DNA of 64,000 nt from Harmothoe impar (GCA_947462335.1 OX381714.1:58325800-58389799); one strand, 5' to 3'; counted from the first letter of the stretch, positions 21,207-31,909 are shown. Numbers and translations are program-made. The notes: a model not told the origin generated them from the letters alone.

Positions 21207-22711
21207 TAGATTCAGGAACTGCTCATCTCACCTATTATGGGATAGATGCGGCCATATTGGATTACGAGAATGGCAGTGGCAAATGGGTTCAAATGTAATC
21301 TGCTGTCATCATATTTTTAAGGGCATGTTGAGGGATAACTGATGGTAAATGATATTAAATAGTGTTTATTTATTACTTGTACACGGATATTTTTCATGGA
21401 TGGACGGTAGGTCAGGATTTCTGAGCCATTCCTTCTCCCTCTTACCATCTGCTCAAAGCAACTTATTTTATTGTCCTCATGGATTCGTCAAAGGCCGAAA
21501 GCAAATTTCCTGGGGGGGTTAGGGCCTAATTCATCTATTGGGCCTCCAAATATAGGATGTTTTCTAGTGCTTAGGCTATGTTAGTGGGCGAATACGATGT
21601 CCAAGAATTATTTTTCACTGAATCAAAAACAAAACTATTTATGGGTACGAGTGTGGTGTCCAACGTGAGACCGACTCCCTCCAGAAGTTCCCCGCTGCTA
21701 CTGCAGTAGCACCCGGCTACGATTTATCCCGGGAGACGGTCTCCGAGTAAAATGTCAACTGGATTTCGGAAGACGTCATGAAAATATTTTTCAACTATGC
21801 AGAGATGATATGACATGTTCTAGGCTGCAGAGCATTTTTCTTTATGACACACATAATACTATAACATATATAGCCCATGTTAGCACATATCAAAAAGAAA
21901 AAGAAATAGGTACAATGTCATATTTTGGGGAAATAAAATGATATTCACTTTGGGGAAAAGGAGGGTTTCGGCATTTGTTTGGGTGAAAATGGGAAAACTG
22001 ATATATTTCATTAAATATTATATTGAGCCAAAATATAAATAGCATGTGCATTTAGGTTATGATTCTACATTTATTAACAGCAGAAAGGGTACTTTTGGTG
22101 GTACATGTGGCATTATATGGACATCTGAAAAATTCGAAAGTGCATAACTATAAGCTACGTCGACCCAGCTGGTAGACTAGAAGCAAAGGTGGACATGGTA
22201 AAAAGGTATGGCTGAGGCCTCCTCGCTAACATACTGAGGAACCCTATTCATCTAATACTTTCAGTATAAACCATTCCTTTATACTTAATTCTTATATCTT
22301 AAAGATGGCACGCCAATACCCGGGCCTGCAAAAATGAAGCTGGGCCTGCAAAAAGATATTTCTGCAGGACCGAATGCCCTGCATGGTGAAAAAGTTTTCG
22401 TATTGACTGCACTTATCCCCTGGCCCCCCAGTCAGCATGAGGATTACTGAATGGTCATAATGACAACAGGGAATTCCGAGTGGTGAGGTGCGAAAGATTC
22501 CCTCCAAACCAAACTCAAGAATGACACAAAAAAATGTCTAGAAATCATCCTTAGCAGGTTAACCATCTGGTTATTGCCCTTTGACTGCATGCACTCATTA
22601 AGAGGGTTGTCGGTTGACCTTTGCTGTATACCTCATTTAGCTTACACTCATTTAGTGCGTGTTACCGACAGATAAAAAAACAAAACAAATACCACTTACA
22701 CAATCATTTTA
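21207..22711. other. Intron 2 stretch, nothing seen
   Basis: A/T-rich sequence. Around 21665-21750 there is a GC-rich patch with CTGCTACTGCAGTAGCA and GGAGACGGTCTCC small palindromes. No element boundary or exon could be defined. Confidence 0.35.
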
Positions 22712-22952
22712 ATACTTTACGGATGGCATGATGCATTAAAGCTCACATTCATCTATAATCATGATGCAGTAATGCAGCACCAGTACATGAGTTGCTAGGA
22801 CTGCATCTTTGTGAGTCTATCAACGCGCAGGGTGGGCATGATGCATGAACATGAATGCAGCGCTGTGGAGTTACTCACCTGTGCTGCATGCATTTAGCAT
22901 GACGGCAAAGGGCATGATGCATTAAAGAGCAATCCTGGCCTTTAAAGGGTTT
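22712..22952. mobile_element. piggyBac-like MITE (diverged)
   Basis: ACTTTACGGATGGCATGATGC at the left and CTGGCCTTTAAAGGGTTT at the right, with two degraded hairpin modules (GGGCATGATGCATGAAC and GTGGAGTTACTCACCTG). Confidence 0.55.
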
Positions 22953-23224
22953 AAATGTCAGACTTGATCATTTAAAAAAACACGGTTAAGACCCGTCTTA
23001 TTCCGCGTCCCATCATAAGAAAATAATAATTGAGAAAAAATAGAAAATAAACAAATTGTCCGAAGCTCTTTCTTTTTTAAAGATTTATTTTTTATCTATA
23101 TTTTTTTTAGAGGCGGAGGGGAGAGGGCAACAAATGCAATTTCCATGTCATGTTTGGAGGATGGGTATGAATTTTGTTATTGGTGTTTGTGACGCCCCTG
23201 GATCAGTGCCTGCACAAAACCCTT

Positions 23225-23455
23225 TAGGGCCGTTTGGTCGTCATGATGCATGAATGCAGTCCGGGTGAGTAACTCACCTGTGCTGCATTCATGCATCATA
23301 GAGGCCCTAAAGGCGTGATACACTCCCGCAAGGTTGCTACGATTCACCACCGTATTGCTGGCAACTTATTTATTCGAGATGCATTGTGCATTGATGCATC
23401 ATGATAACAATGAACATCAATCCCTGCGCATCATGCCATCCCTATAGGGCTAAAG
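23225..23455. mobile_element. piggyBac-like MITE (diverged)
   Basis: Strong first hairpin (GATGCATGAATGCAG, GGTGAGTAACTCACC, CTGCATTCATGCATC) with a damaged second module and right end CCATCCCTATAGGGCTAA. Confidence 0.55.
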
Positions 23456-23473
23456 CTATCAGTGTCTATTCCC

Positions 23474-23660
23474 GTACAACCTCGCTTATGAGCTTAACTC
23501 GCGTGTAAGCCGCACCCCTAGCTTTGACAAATCATATAAGCCACAGAGGGGTTTGAAAATTCCTAGCCCTGAGTATACATATAAAACTACTGTATAAGCC
23601 GCACCCTGACTTTGGACTGATCCTATAAGCCTCACTAGTGATCTGACTTGCGTACTAGCG
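23474..23660. mobile_element. CCGTACAACCTCGC MITE relative
   Basis: Left end CCGTACAACCTCGCTTAT, with internal TAAGCCGCACCCC words. The right inverted end is worn. Confidence 0.45.
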
Positions 23661-24004
23661 GCGGCCTATACAGGACTAGCACATCCTGGTACCTCAGGTA
23701 GTCGGGGGCTATCTCCTTATCAGGTTAATCCCTTTCACACCTCGAACAAAGGTGGTGATAAGAAATTCTCCCATGATGCACTGCTCTGGAGTCGGGGGCC
23801 TAACCACAAAGCATTGCTCTGAGCCAAGATGGCGGCGCCCATAGCCTAATGTGCTAGTCCCGTATACGTGAGGTTCTATGGTCGGTGCAGCAGGGCGGCA
23901 GCGGTAGAGGCCTGTTCATACAGAGATAGCCCTCTCAGGGGCACCTGACTGCTGACACAGCAGGGTTAGTGTACCCCACATGCAGGGGTTAATAGGAGGA
24001 GCCT
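23661..24004. other. Intron 2 stretch, nothing seen
   Basis: No gene or repeat boundary recognised. It contains AAGATGGCGGC, a YY1-like word, without other promoter signs. Confidence 0.3.
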
Positions 24005-24416
24005 TTAACCCTTTAAGGATGACATGTCGCTAAAAGATAACATTTGTCGTCATGATGCACCAATGCAGCCCCGGCGAGCAACTCGCCAGGGCTGCATTGG
24101 TGCATCATGCCGACCCTTCGGGAGCGTCTCAACCCCATAGGGTCAGGATGATGCTTGAATGCAGCACTGGTGAGTTACCAAGGCTATGATGCATCAAGGT
24201 GTACTGCTTCAATGTCTCATGCCCTTTTGTCGTCATGAGACATGAATGCAGCCCGGGTAAGTAACTCAGCAGTGCTGCATTCATGCATCATGCCATCCTA
24301 CAAGTATGATGCACGAATGCAGCGCTGGCATGTTACTTACCGGAGCTGCGTTGGAGCATCATGACAACAAATAGACATGATGCATTGAGGCATCACGCTG
24401 TCATTAAAGGGTTACC
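24005..24416. mobile_element. Two fused piggyBac-like MITEs
   Basis: Starts TTAA-CCCTTTAAGGATGACAT and ends GTCATTAAAGGGTTA. Four hairpin modules lie inside. The first, at about 24053-24108, pairs GATGCACCAATGCAGCC with GGGCTGCATTGGTGCATC around a GGCGAGCAACTCGCC core. Confidence 0.65.
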
Positions 24417-24496
24417 AGAGGTGAGGTCTAACCAAGCGTGTCAGCGCGAGGTAATGGGGAACCCTCCTCCTGCAGGGAGCACTCAACCAGCCTTAA

Positions 24497-24745
24497 TAAC
24501 CCTTTAAGGATGGCATCATGCCTGAATGCATCATGCCCTTGGTCGTCATGATGCATGAATGAAGCCCTGGCAAGTAAGTGCTGCATTCAAGCATCATGCC
24601 AACCCTCTCAGGTTGATACACTCCTAGAGGGTCGGCATGATACATGAATGCAGCACTGGAGAGTTACTTACCAGGGCTACATGGGTGCATCATAACAAAC
24701 AATGTCATCTTTTAATGACATGGCGTCCTTAAAGGCTTAATACAG
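24497..24745. mobile_element. piggyBac-like MITE
   Basis: TTAA near 24494-24501 with AACCCTTTAAGGATGGCATC at left and GGCGTCCTTAAAGGCTTAA at right. Two hairpin modules lie between. Confidence 0.6.
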
Positions 24746-24924
24746 TACTGGAGGAACCCTGGAGGGAGTTGACCCTCACTATTGGGGTCACTGTGAGGTT
24801 TTCTACCCCAGTTGTTTTGAACAAACATATCATTTTCTTGGAATAATAGGCTATAGAGCTATGTGTGGACCTACATCATTTACACGGATGCATACTTCGA
24901 CTTTTCCATAATTACTGAACCCTC

Positions 24925-25142
24925 TAACCATTTAAGATGACATTTGTCGTCATAATGCACCAATTCAGCCCCGGCGAGTAACTTGCTGATGCTACAATAA
25001 TTTGGTGCATGATACCGACCTGTCGAGAGTGTCTCAACTTCGTAGGGTTGGCATGATGCTTGAGAGCAGCACTGAAGAATTACTCGCCAGGGCTTCATTA
25101 AAGCATCATGCCTTGTGCCGTCCTTAAAGGATTAAAGGCCGC
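24925..25142. mobile_element. piggyBac-like MITE
   Basis: Left part ACCATTTAAGATGACATTTG, with modules ATGCACCAATTCAGCCCCGG and GGCATGATGCTTGAGAGC, and right end GCCGTCCTTAAAGGATTAA. Confidence 0.55.
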
Positions 25143-25338
25143 ATAGTGCTTTAGGACGCTGTACCCTTTGTTGTCATGATGCATGAGCCCTGACTAGTCT
25201 ACGCGCCAGGGCTGCATTTATGCATCATGCCAAACTCCTCATGTGTGAGAGTGTCACAACCCTGTATGGTTGGCATGATACTTGAATGCAGCACTGGCGA
25301 GTTATTTGCCACGGCTGATATATGGTATAATGCATTAA
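25140..25338. mobile_element. piggyBac-like MITE (truncated)
   Basis: Module GTCATGATGCATGAGCCC and module GGCATGATACTTGAATGC, next to the complete copy that begins at 25335. Ends are worn. Confidence 0.45.
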
Positions 25339-25561
25339 CCCTTTCAGGACGGCATGATGCCTTAATGCATGAATGCAGACCTGGCGAGTAACTCGCCATT
25401 GCTGCATTCAAGCATCATGCCGACCTTATAAGTTAAGAGATACTCCCAAAGGGTCAGCGTGATGCACCAATACAGCATCTGCGAGTTACTTGCCAGGGCT
25501 GCATTGGTGCATCATGACGACAAATGTCATCTTTTAGCGACATCCGTTCTTAAAGAGTTAA
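25335..25561. mobile_element. piggyBac-like double-hairpin MITE, reference copy
   Basis: Best-bounded copy, 227 bp: TTAA-CCCTTTCAGGACGGCAT at 25335 and CCGTTCTTAAAGAG-TTAA ending at 25561. Two hairpin modules follow each other. Module 1 is GCATGAATGCAGACC, core GGCGAGTAACTCGCC, GCTGCATTCAAGCATC. Module 2 is GTGATGCACCAATACAGC, core GCGAGTTACTTGCC, GCTGCATTGGTGCATC. Each could extrude as a cruciform or fold in RNA as a stem of about 25 bp. TTAA plus CCCTTT ends indicate mobilisation by a piggyBac transposase. Confidence 0.75.
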
Positions 25562-26187
25562 TTAAGGCACTATGCATCCCATAAAGTACAACCTCACACC
25601 ATCAGCTACTGGATGCACATTTAACAATAAATTTTATCTTCACTTTATCTATATTCATTTGATTATGAACTCCAAGATGTAGATTGATAAATTAATTGTT
25701 AGACTGGTTATCTCGTGGATGAACGATGAGTGTATCATATGGACTTTTAATCAGATCAAATAAAATCGTTTCAAAATTAAAATTAGATAACGGTCATATG
25801 AAGGGCCTTGGGGATCTCCAGAACAATGAATTAATGGCGAAACAACTGCCTTAGGTTTTATAATACAGTCTATTGAAATAGTTCTAGTTCTACACACCAA
25901 CACCAGACGACAGCATTGTACACGTCCCTGGTACCTCAATATTCTGTAGCGGGAGATGGCGCCACCCGTGGAGTTCCAGTACCTCTCTGTACGGGTACGG
26001 ACATCTTTATACCCCGCTGGGTAATGTTTGTTAATTTATGCAGTTGGTTGTGTGTCTAGACTAAGACTGTGCATGGAGAGTGAAGCCTCTGCTGGAGAGT
26101 TGAGCCCACAGAGAGGCCTTCTGCTCACTCCGTCCGCTGCAGAATGGCACCCCAGGTACCTGCTGACTGAGAGACCCTCATCTTTAG
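25562..26187. other. Intron 2 stretch, nothing seen
   Basis: No exon. From about 26040 it contains TGGAGAGTGAAGCCTCTG-like words that recur in the older repeat starting downstream, so the true left edge of that repeat may lie here. Confidence 0.3.
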
Positions 26188-26345
26188 GGCACCTCAATCT
26201 ATTGCGAGATATTGCCGATGGACGTCTCCACCCGTGTCGTTGAATTATATCTGTGTAGGCTTCAGCTCGCCATCACTCTCCAATATCCACAGGTGGATAA
26301 TGGCCGCCACCCATAGTTAGTCAGCACCAAAGAGTGAAGGCTATG

Positions 26346-28571
26346 TGCAGCTGACCAATTGCTGCGGCCACTGTAGTCCCTAGGACTACGACGTTGCCGC
26401 GCGGACGCGCCCCCGGCTCCTACGCGTCGCTTGTCTGGCGTGCGGAGCAGGTGCGGCCGGGGCGGGGGGGGGGGGGGGGGGCGTTCTTTGAGGGGGAAGG
26501 GGGAGGGCGTGCTCAGACTTAACATATACTGCAAGCTATAGCATAGTCATGGGGGCTAGATATATAGTCCTGGGGACTACACGTGTAGTCCTAGAGACTA
26601 CATGTGTATTCCTAGGGACTATATGTTTAGTCCTAGAGACTATATATCTAGTCCTAGAGACTATTATTTCTAGAACTGAGATCATATAGGCTCACTCTCA
26701 CCAAATCAGTGCAACTAAAAAAGTGACGTACATGATCGGCGGACGTACATGATCGGCGGACGTACATGATCGGCAGAGTACAAAACCCATCTTTTACCCC
26801 CTGCACTACGATGTTTAACTCTCCCAACCATACCTACAGGCTGTAATGTATCTTTGGGGAGTTTATTAGAAAAAAAACCCTCCCAAAATATTTATAGGGG
26901 CCGGAGGGGGGGGCTCAATGTGTAACCGATCATGTACGTCACATGACGTACATGATCGGCTTGGAATGTCATGTAACATTTCCTCATTACCCACTGCTTC
27001 ACATGTCTATGATTATACATATTTAGACCTACAACATATGTACACCTTGCTATGATTGATTTATGTTTTATATATGGTCAGAAAGGGTAATTAAGACAGT
27101 CAATAAATAATGGCCGATCATGTACGTCACATGACGTACATGATCGGGATCGAAATGTCATGTAAAATGATTTTAATAGTCGCATCTATACATTTCTAAC
27201 ACATAACATTTCAATACACACATCATATGTACACGTTGGTAAGGTTTATTCATGTTTTATCATGTTCATAAAGGGTAGGGCAGTCAATAAATCACCGATC
27301 ATTTACGTCACCGATCATGTACGTCACATGACGTACATGATCAGTATTAAAATGCCATGAAAAATGACCTTAATAGTCGCATCTATACATTGCTAACATA
27401 TTACATTTCAAGAGACACATCGTATGTACACCTTGGTAAGGTTTATTTATGTTTTATTATCTTCAGAAAGGGTAGGGCAGTCAATAGATCACCGATCATG
27501 TACGTCACCGATCATGTACGTCACCGATCATGTACGTCACCGATCATGTACGTCCGCCGATCATGTACGTCCGCCGATCATGTACGTCACTTTTTTAGTT
27601 GCACTGGTTTGGTGAGAGTGAGCCTATACCATTATGCACAGTCCTTCCAAATATTTGAATGTATGGCCTGCACAGTCCTGAGGACTACAGGTGTAGTGCT
27701 GAGGACTATAGGTATAGTCCTGGAGACTAAAGGTGTAGTCCTAGGGACTATGTGTATTGTCCTAGGGACTACCCAAGACTGCGCCTACCGTACCAGAAAG
27801 GTAGATAAGGCAGGCCTACATAGTGCTGCGGACTACAGAGGCATAGTCCTCAGGACTACATATTGAAAGTCTTTAGTCCCCAGGACTATATCTGTAGTCC
27901 CCAGCACTATGCTTATGGTCCCCAGGACAACCATTTTATTAGTCCCCATGACTGCACGTTAAATAATTAGTCCTGGGGACTACAATTGTAGTCCTGAGGA
28001 CTACAGAGTGGATGTCTTTAGTCCTCAGGACTATGTAGCCCTGTAACTGTAGTCCTTAGGACTATACAGCTGGCCAAAGTAGTCCCCAGCACTATGTCTG
28101 TAGTCCTCAGGACTATCATTTTATTAGTCCCCCGGACTACAAGTTTAATACTTGTAGTCCTAAGGACTTCCTCCGTAGTCCTGGGGACTACAGATTTAGT
28201 CCCCAGGACTATGCACCAGAGGCATATAGGCCCTATATGATGTGATAAGGAGGCAGTAAGTAGCTCTATACTAAGTTATAGTCCTGAGGGCTACAAAGGT
28301 AGTCCTGGGGACTGTAATCATAGTCCTTGGGACTGCAGACCTAGTCCTAGGGACTACAGATATAGTCCTGGGGACTATATATAGCTACAGTCCATATCCA
28401 GTCCAGTAGAGCCAGCCACATGCAGGGGTGTGTGTAAGGCAGGGGGGGCAGCAGGGGGCAGGGGGGGGGAGGGCCGTAGGCGCGAGGACGCCTGTGGCAG
28501 ACGCGTAAATTACGCGCGCGGCGGCACATAGTCCCGGGGACTACAGTGGCCGCAGCAATCGGTCAGCTGCA
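26346..28571. mobile_element. AGTCC-palindrome element
   Basis: Bounded by direct GGCTATG repeats (26339-26345 and 28572-28578). Inverted ends TGCAGCTGACC(A/G)ATTGCTGC continue to GGCCACTGTAGTCCC, with one mismatch in about 35 bp. GC-rich subterminal blocks come next. The body is an array of 30 or more imperfect palindromes of the form TAGTCCTNGGGACTA spaced about 21-25 bp. The element at 26689-27624 interrupts it. A 7-8 bp duplication is compatible with hAT or P-type transposons. No coding capacity. Confidence 0.7.
26689..27624. mobile_element. GTACATGATCGG dyad element, copy 1
   Basis: 936 bp. Inverted ends GGCTCACTCTCACCAAA(T/C)CA then GTGCAACTAAAAAAG, followed by two or more copies of TGACGTACATGATCGG or its CGGACGTACATGATCGG variant. 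TATA is present on both sides (26685-26688, 27625-27628), so the duplication is TATA or TA. The middle holds three tandem units of about 185 bp, each with the dyad CCGATCATGTACGTCA-CA and its inverse, followed by ATTTATGTTTTAT. Copy 2 at 59826-60730 has the same plan. The short frames reading SCTSPIMYV come from the repeats. Confidence 0.75.
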
Positions 28572-28630
28572 GGCTATGTTGGAGACTTGAGGCGCGCAGA
28601 GACTACTCTGCCGCATACTGAGGGCACCTA

Positions 28631-28849
28631 CCGTAAAACCCCACCTTTAAGACGACCCCGCCTTTAAGACGACCCCCTAGTTTGAGGAAAAAATTCGTCT
28701 TGTAGAAAAAAGGCTTTAAAATTGATTTCTCTTTGGGCTATTCTATTTAAACCCCGCCTTTAAGACGACCCCCCAACTTTTGGGAAAAATCTGTCTTGTA
28801 TGAAAAATAAATCCCAAATAAAATCCGTCTTAAAGGCGGGGTTTTACGG
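28631..28849. mobile_element. CCGTAAAACCCC MITE
   Basis: 219 bp between TA dinucleotides; inverted ends CCGTAAAACCCCACCTTTAA and AAAGGCGGGGTTTTACGG, with inner AAGACGACCCC words. Confidence 0.8.
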
Positions 28850-28990
28850 TAGGTGCTACTGACGTTCCCCCGTATTTAGTCAGGCGGCAGAGTGAAGAAG
28901 CTTCAGTTCCCAAATACCCAGAAGAGGATGTTACTAGTCAGGGGTTCAGTCAGTGCTGATTCTATGGAGCATCCACCTGTTGTTGACTGA

Positions 28991-29342
28991 CTGAACTTCT
29001 GACCCCCAAACATGGATGCGCCCACACCCTAACGGCCAGAAGCCCTATATTTAGCTCCTCCTACAAACCCGAACCCTTCAAGGACAACAGGTTCACTATC
29101 GGGCGAGGTACTTGCCAGGGTTTGCATTTGTGCATCAATCCTGGGTTGCTGGCCATGCAAGTTTGATACACTCCGGCAGTCGGCATGATGCAGCGCTGGT
29201 GCATCATGACGATACATGGACATGAACCTTAATGCATCATGCTGTTCTTAAAGGGCTAAAGTCAGAAAAGACTTGTCTTATTTCATGGTAGACTAAACAC
29301 GGTAAAGACAGTGACGTCACGCCTCTGACGTCAGCTACACTA
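28991..29342. other. Intron 2 stretch; MITE remnant
   Basis: 29070-29265 is a worn piggyBac-like MITE (CCCTTCAAGGACAAC ... GCTGTTCTTAAAGGGCTAA). Nothing else seen. Confidence 0.4.
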
Positions 29343-29594
29343 TTAACCCTTTAAGGACTTTATGTCACTAAAAGCTGACATTGGTCGTCAGGATGCACCA
29401 ATGCAGCTCCGGTGAGTAATCGCCAATGGTGCATTGGTGCAACGTGCCGACTTTTCGGGAACGTCTCAATCCCATAGAGTCGGCATGATGCATGAATGCA
29501 GCACTGGCGAGTTAGTCTCAAAGGCTGCATTCATGCATTCATGCATCATGATGACAAAGGGCATGATGCATTCAGGCTGTCCTTAAAGGGTTAA
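29343..29594. mobile_element. piggyBac-like double-hairpin MITE
   Basis: TTAA-CCCTTTAAGGACTTTAT at 29343 and GGCTGTCCTTAAAGGG-TTAA ending at 29594. Two hairpin modules lie inside (GATGCACCAATGCAGCTCC; GGCATGATGCATGAATGCAG). Confidence 0.75.
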
Positions 29595-29875
29595 CACTAC
29601 TGTGACAGGCGTGGGTGATAGGATTTGTATAAAAGTTGCAGCTATTCTAAACCACTAGCTATAAATGATTACAATTCAGGGATGACGCAGGAAGGGGAGA
29701 AATAATAGTAGATGGGATGACGCGCGGACACGCATCAAGGAGGGGTATATAGGGTGAAACCCGGTCATACATCGACCATTTTTGGCTATTAAGGGCCTCA
29801 ATCGACTTATAAAATTTTCTCAAGGTGGTTGAAGGTCGACTTATGATTGGAGTTTTGAAAAAAATGAATACTGTA

Positions 29876-30079
29876 GGGTAGATTCACCATGAGTCGGACA
29901 TATACCCTAAGACGGACAGGGACATTTGAGGTTATTTATGTACAATGCAACTTCTAGTGTTAGTTTTATGGGAAGAATAACACTTAAACCTAACCATAGT
30001 TCACAAATAAAGAGCTTGAATAGCCAAAAAATCAAGTGTCCGTCTCAGGGTATGTGTCCGCCTCTAGGTGAAACTACCC
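29876..30079. mobile_element. GGGTAGATTCACC MITE
   Basis: About 204 bp between TA dinucleotides. Inverted ends GGGTAGATTCACCATGAG and CTCTAGGTGAAACTACCC, and inner inverted TATACCCTAAGACGGACA and TGTCCGTCTCAGGGTAT. No coding. Confidence 0.7.
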
Positions 30080-30082
30080 TAC

Positions 30083-30268
30083 TACTGTATTCGACGTAAT
30101 AAGCACACCCCCCGTGATAAGCGCAGACCCCCCGTTTTTGGCCAATTTTTATACTACAAATAACCAAAAATATCTCAATTTCTGACCCCAATTAAACTCT
30201 TAACTACTAAAAGATGTCCATAATCATTTTTTTAAGTGCACTGTGCGCTTATTACGTCGAATACGGTA
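30083..30268. mobile_element. TACTGTATTCGACGTAATAAGC MITE, copy 2
   Basis: Same family as 11510-11687, with right end GCGCTTATTACGTCGAATAC and GGTA. It abuts the neighbouring MITEs on both sides. Confidence 0.7.
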
Positions 30269-30270
30269 TA

Positions 30271-30413
30271 CAGAGATGCCACTCGCTAGTCCACAAAAAT
30301 TAGGAAATCTTGAGATCTTAGTCAAATCTTTGTAGGAAATTAAAATATGTTATTACATAAATTCCAGTGTAAAAGTAGGAATTCATGCAAAAGGAGGAAA
30401 AGAGGCATTTCTG
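30271..30413. mobile_element. hAT-type MITE CAGAGATGCC, copy 2
   Basis: 143 bp, left end CAGAGATGCCACTCGCTAGT and right end GAGGCATTTCTG. It matches 19239-19378 throughout. Confidence 0.6.
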
Positions 30414-30897
30414 AAGTCTACAATAATCGCTAAATCCTGTGCTTTTCAGTTTTCCTGATAAGTCTTTTTTTTGTGGGGAATATAGATTTGATTGAACATG
30501 TGGGGTTACCTATCAAAATCAAATGAAAATGATTTAAAATATTGTGGGGTTGGAAGCATTGGCAGGCCCCATGACTCAAAAGTGAGAGGGGCATCGGCGA
30601 GGGTTTGAATGCCGCTGATCGTTTGGATGAAACGTTTGAGCGTAGGCAAGCCTATAAGTTATGGCTATATATACGGGTAGAAAACAAGCTTCCTGCAGCG
30701 CGGATTGACTGCTGAAGGCTGTGTCTCACGACCTTGGGACAATGTTTTTGTCTCTGACCGGGTGCCGTCTCTGACCAGGTGCCATCTCTGACCGGGTGCC
30801 GTCTCTGACCGGGTGCCGTCTCTGACCGGCTTGGCTTGATAAGGTCAAAATACTAACAGCAGGAGGCTAATTATGATTATAACTATGATTATATAAC

Positions 30898-31353
30898 CAG
30901 GGATGTAAGTCAGGAGAGGTGAAAAAACAGGAAGTTCGCCCATGCCCTCCCTGCAGTGCTCCCGGCCAGTAGAGCGGCCTTCCCCGCCTCCCCTGCAGTA
31001 CCCCCGGCCAACAGAGCGCCCCTGGGCGGCCTCTTTGACCCTCCTGGAATCCTCCCAGTGAGTCACTGGGAGGATTCCAGGAGGGTCAAAGAGGCCGCCC
31101 AGGGGCGCTCTGTTGGCCGGTGGGGCCTGCAGGGGAGGCCGGGAGGGTGTCAGGGGGGACAGGAAACCACCCAGGGGCGCTCTGCTGGCCGGGGGTACTG
31201 CGGGGGAGGCGGGGAGGGCCTCAGGAGCACTGGGAAGACTAGTTTGGGGGTGTTCTGCTGGCCTGGGGCACTGCAGGGTGAACCGAATGTGAAAATGTTC
31301 CTTAAAGTGAAATTCCAGGAATTCCTGGAATTCCAGGAAGACTTACATCCCTG
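30898..31353. mobile_element. hAT-type element with large palindrome
   Basis: Inverted ends CAGGGATGTAAGTC and GACTTACATCCCTG; flanks share TATAAC. The GC-rich body repeats CTGCAGTGCTCCCGGCC and GGCGCTCTG-type blocks and is built around the palindrome at 31004-31120. CAGGG-type ends fit hAT. The two open frames through it are by-products of GC richness. Confidence 0.6.
31004..31120. repeat. 117-bp palindrome centred on an AP-1 site
   Basis: Two 58-bp arms, apparently exact inverses, meet at base 31062. The centre reads CCCAGTGAGTCACTGGG and contains TGAGTCA, the AP-1 consensus. The outer arm edge is CCGGCCAACAGAGCG. An exact palindrome this long is unstable in bacterial cloning. Confidence 0.85.
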
Positions 31354-31729
31354 TATAACAACCGCCATAACGTTTTTCCAAATCCTTATATATATGAGTA
31401 TATTTCTTTTTAAAACACCTTTTTCTGACAACTGGTCAGAGACGGCACCCGGTCAGAGACGGCACCCGATCAGAGACAAAAACATCGTCCCAAGGTCGTG
31501 AGACACAGCCTGAAGTGACGAGGATCACTATAGACATATTACCTGGTGTGGCCAAAAATGCCAGGGAATAAAGATCACTGTTTACTATAACTTGACGAGT
31601 TCTTAACTTCTTCCACATTACGGCGGACGCTACAATAGTCAGCTCTCCACCATGTATCTATGTGTTATTTAGATCACAGCAGACTGGTCCCTGTTTGATT
31701 TCATGGTATGTTCATTTTTTCATTCAGTA

Positions 31730-31909
31730 CCATAAAACCTCAGCTAGTCAGATCGCTGGTGCGGCCAAGAGTCTGGGTGCGGCTTATACGCGAGTTTCTA
31801 GATGTATACTACAGTACTAAAGTGGCCATCGCTGGTGCGGCTTATAGGATCGGCCCAAAGTTTATGTGTAGCTACTACGGGAGTTAGGCTTATACATGAC
31901 GTTTTACGG
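31730..31909. mobile_element. CC(A/G)TAAAACCTC MITE
   Basis: TA-bounded, ends CCATAAAACCTCAGC and CATGACGTTTTACGG, with internal GGTGCGGCTTATA words. Confidence 0.6.

Larger units (their letters stand above)
26188..28990. repeat. Old repeat, copy A, carrying nested elements
   Basis: The flanks (26188-26345 and 28572-28990) match, in order, the uninterrupted copy B at 49610-50030. Shared words include GCGAGATATT, CACTCTCCAATATCC, AGAGTGAA, CTTGAGG(C/T)GCGCAGAGA, CTATCTGCC or CTACTCTGCC, AGTGAAGAA and GTTCAGT(C/T)AGT. Comparison with copy B shows that everything at 26346-28571 and 28631-28849 was inserted later. Edges are approximate. Confidence 0.6.
30718..31509. mobile_element. CTGACCGGGTGCC element, 6-bp duplication
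   Basis: 792 bp flanked by CTGAAG (30712-30717 and 31510-31515). Inverted ends GCTGTGTCTCACGACCTTGG, then GTTTTTGTCTCTGACC, then a tandem 17-bp unit GTCTCTGACCGGGTGCC (about five copies at left, two or three at right). A second element (30898-31353) is inserted. No coding capacity. Confidence 0.7.

Noticed and set aside
30956..31501. 181-residue open frame with alanine- and proline-rich start
   Set aside because: It runs through the 117-bp palindrome and transposon ends; GC richness explains the lack of stops.
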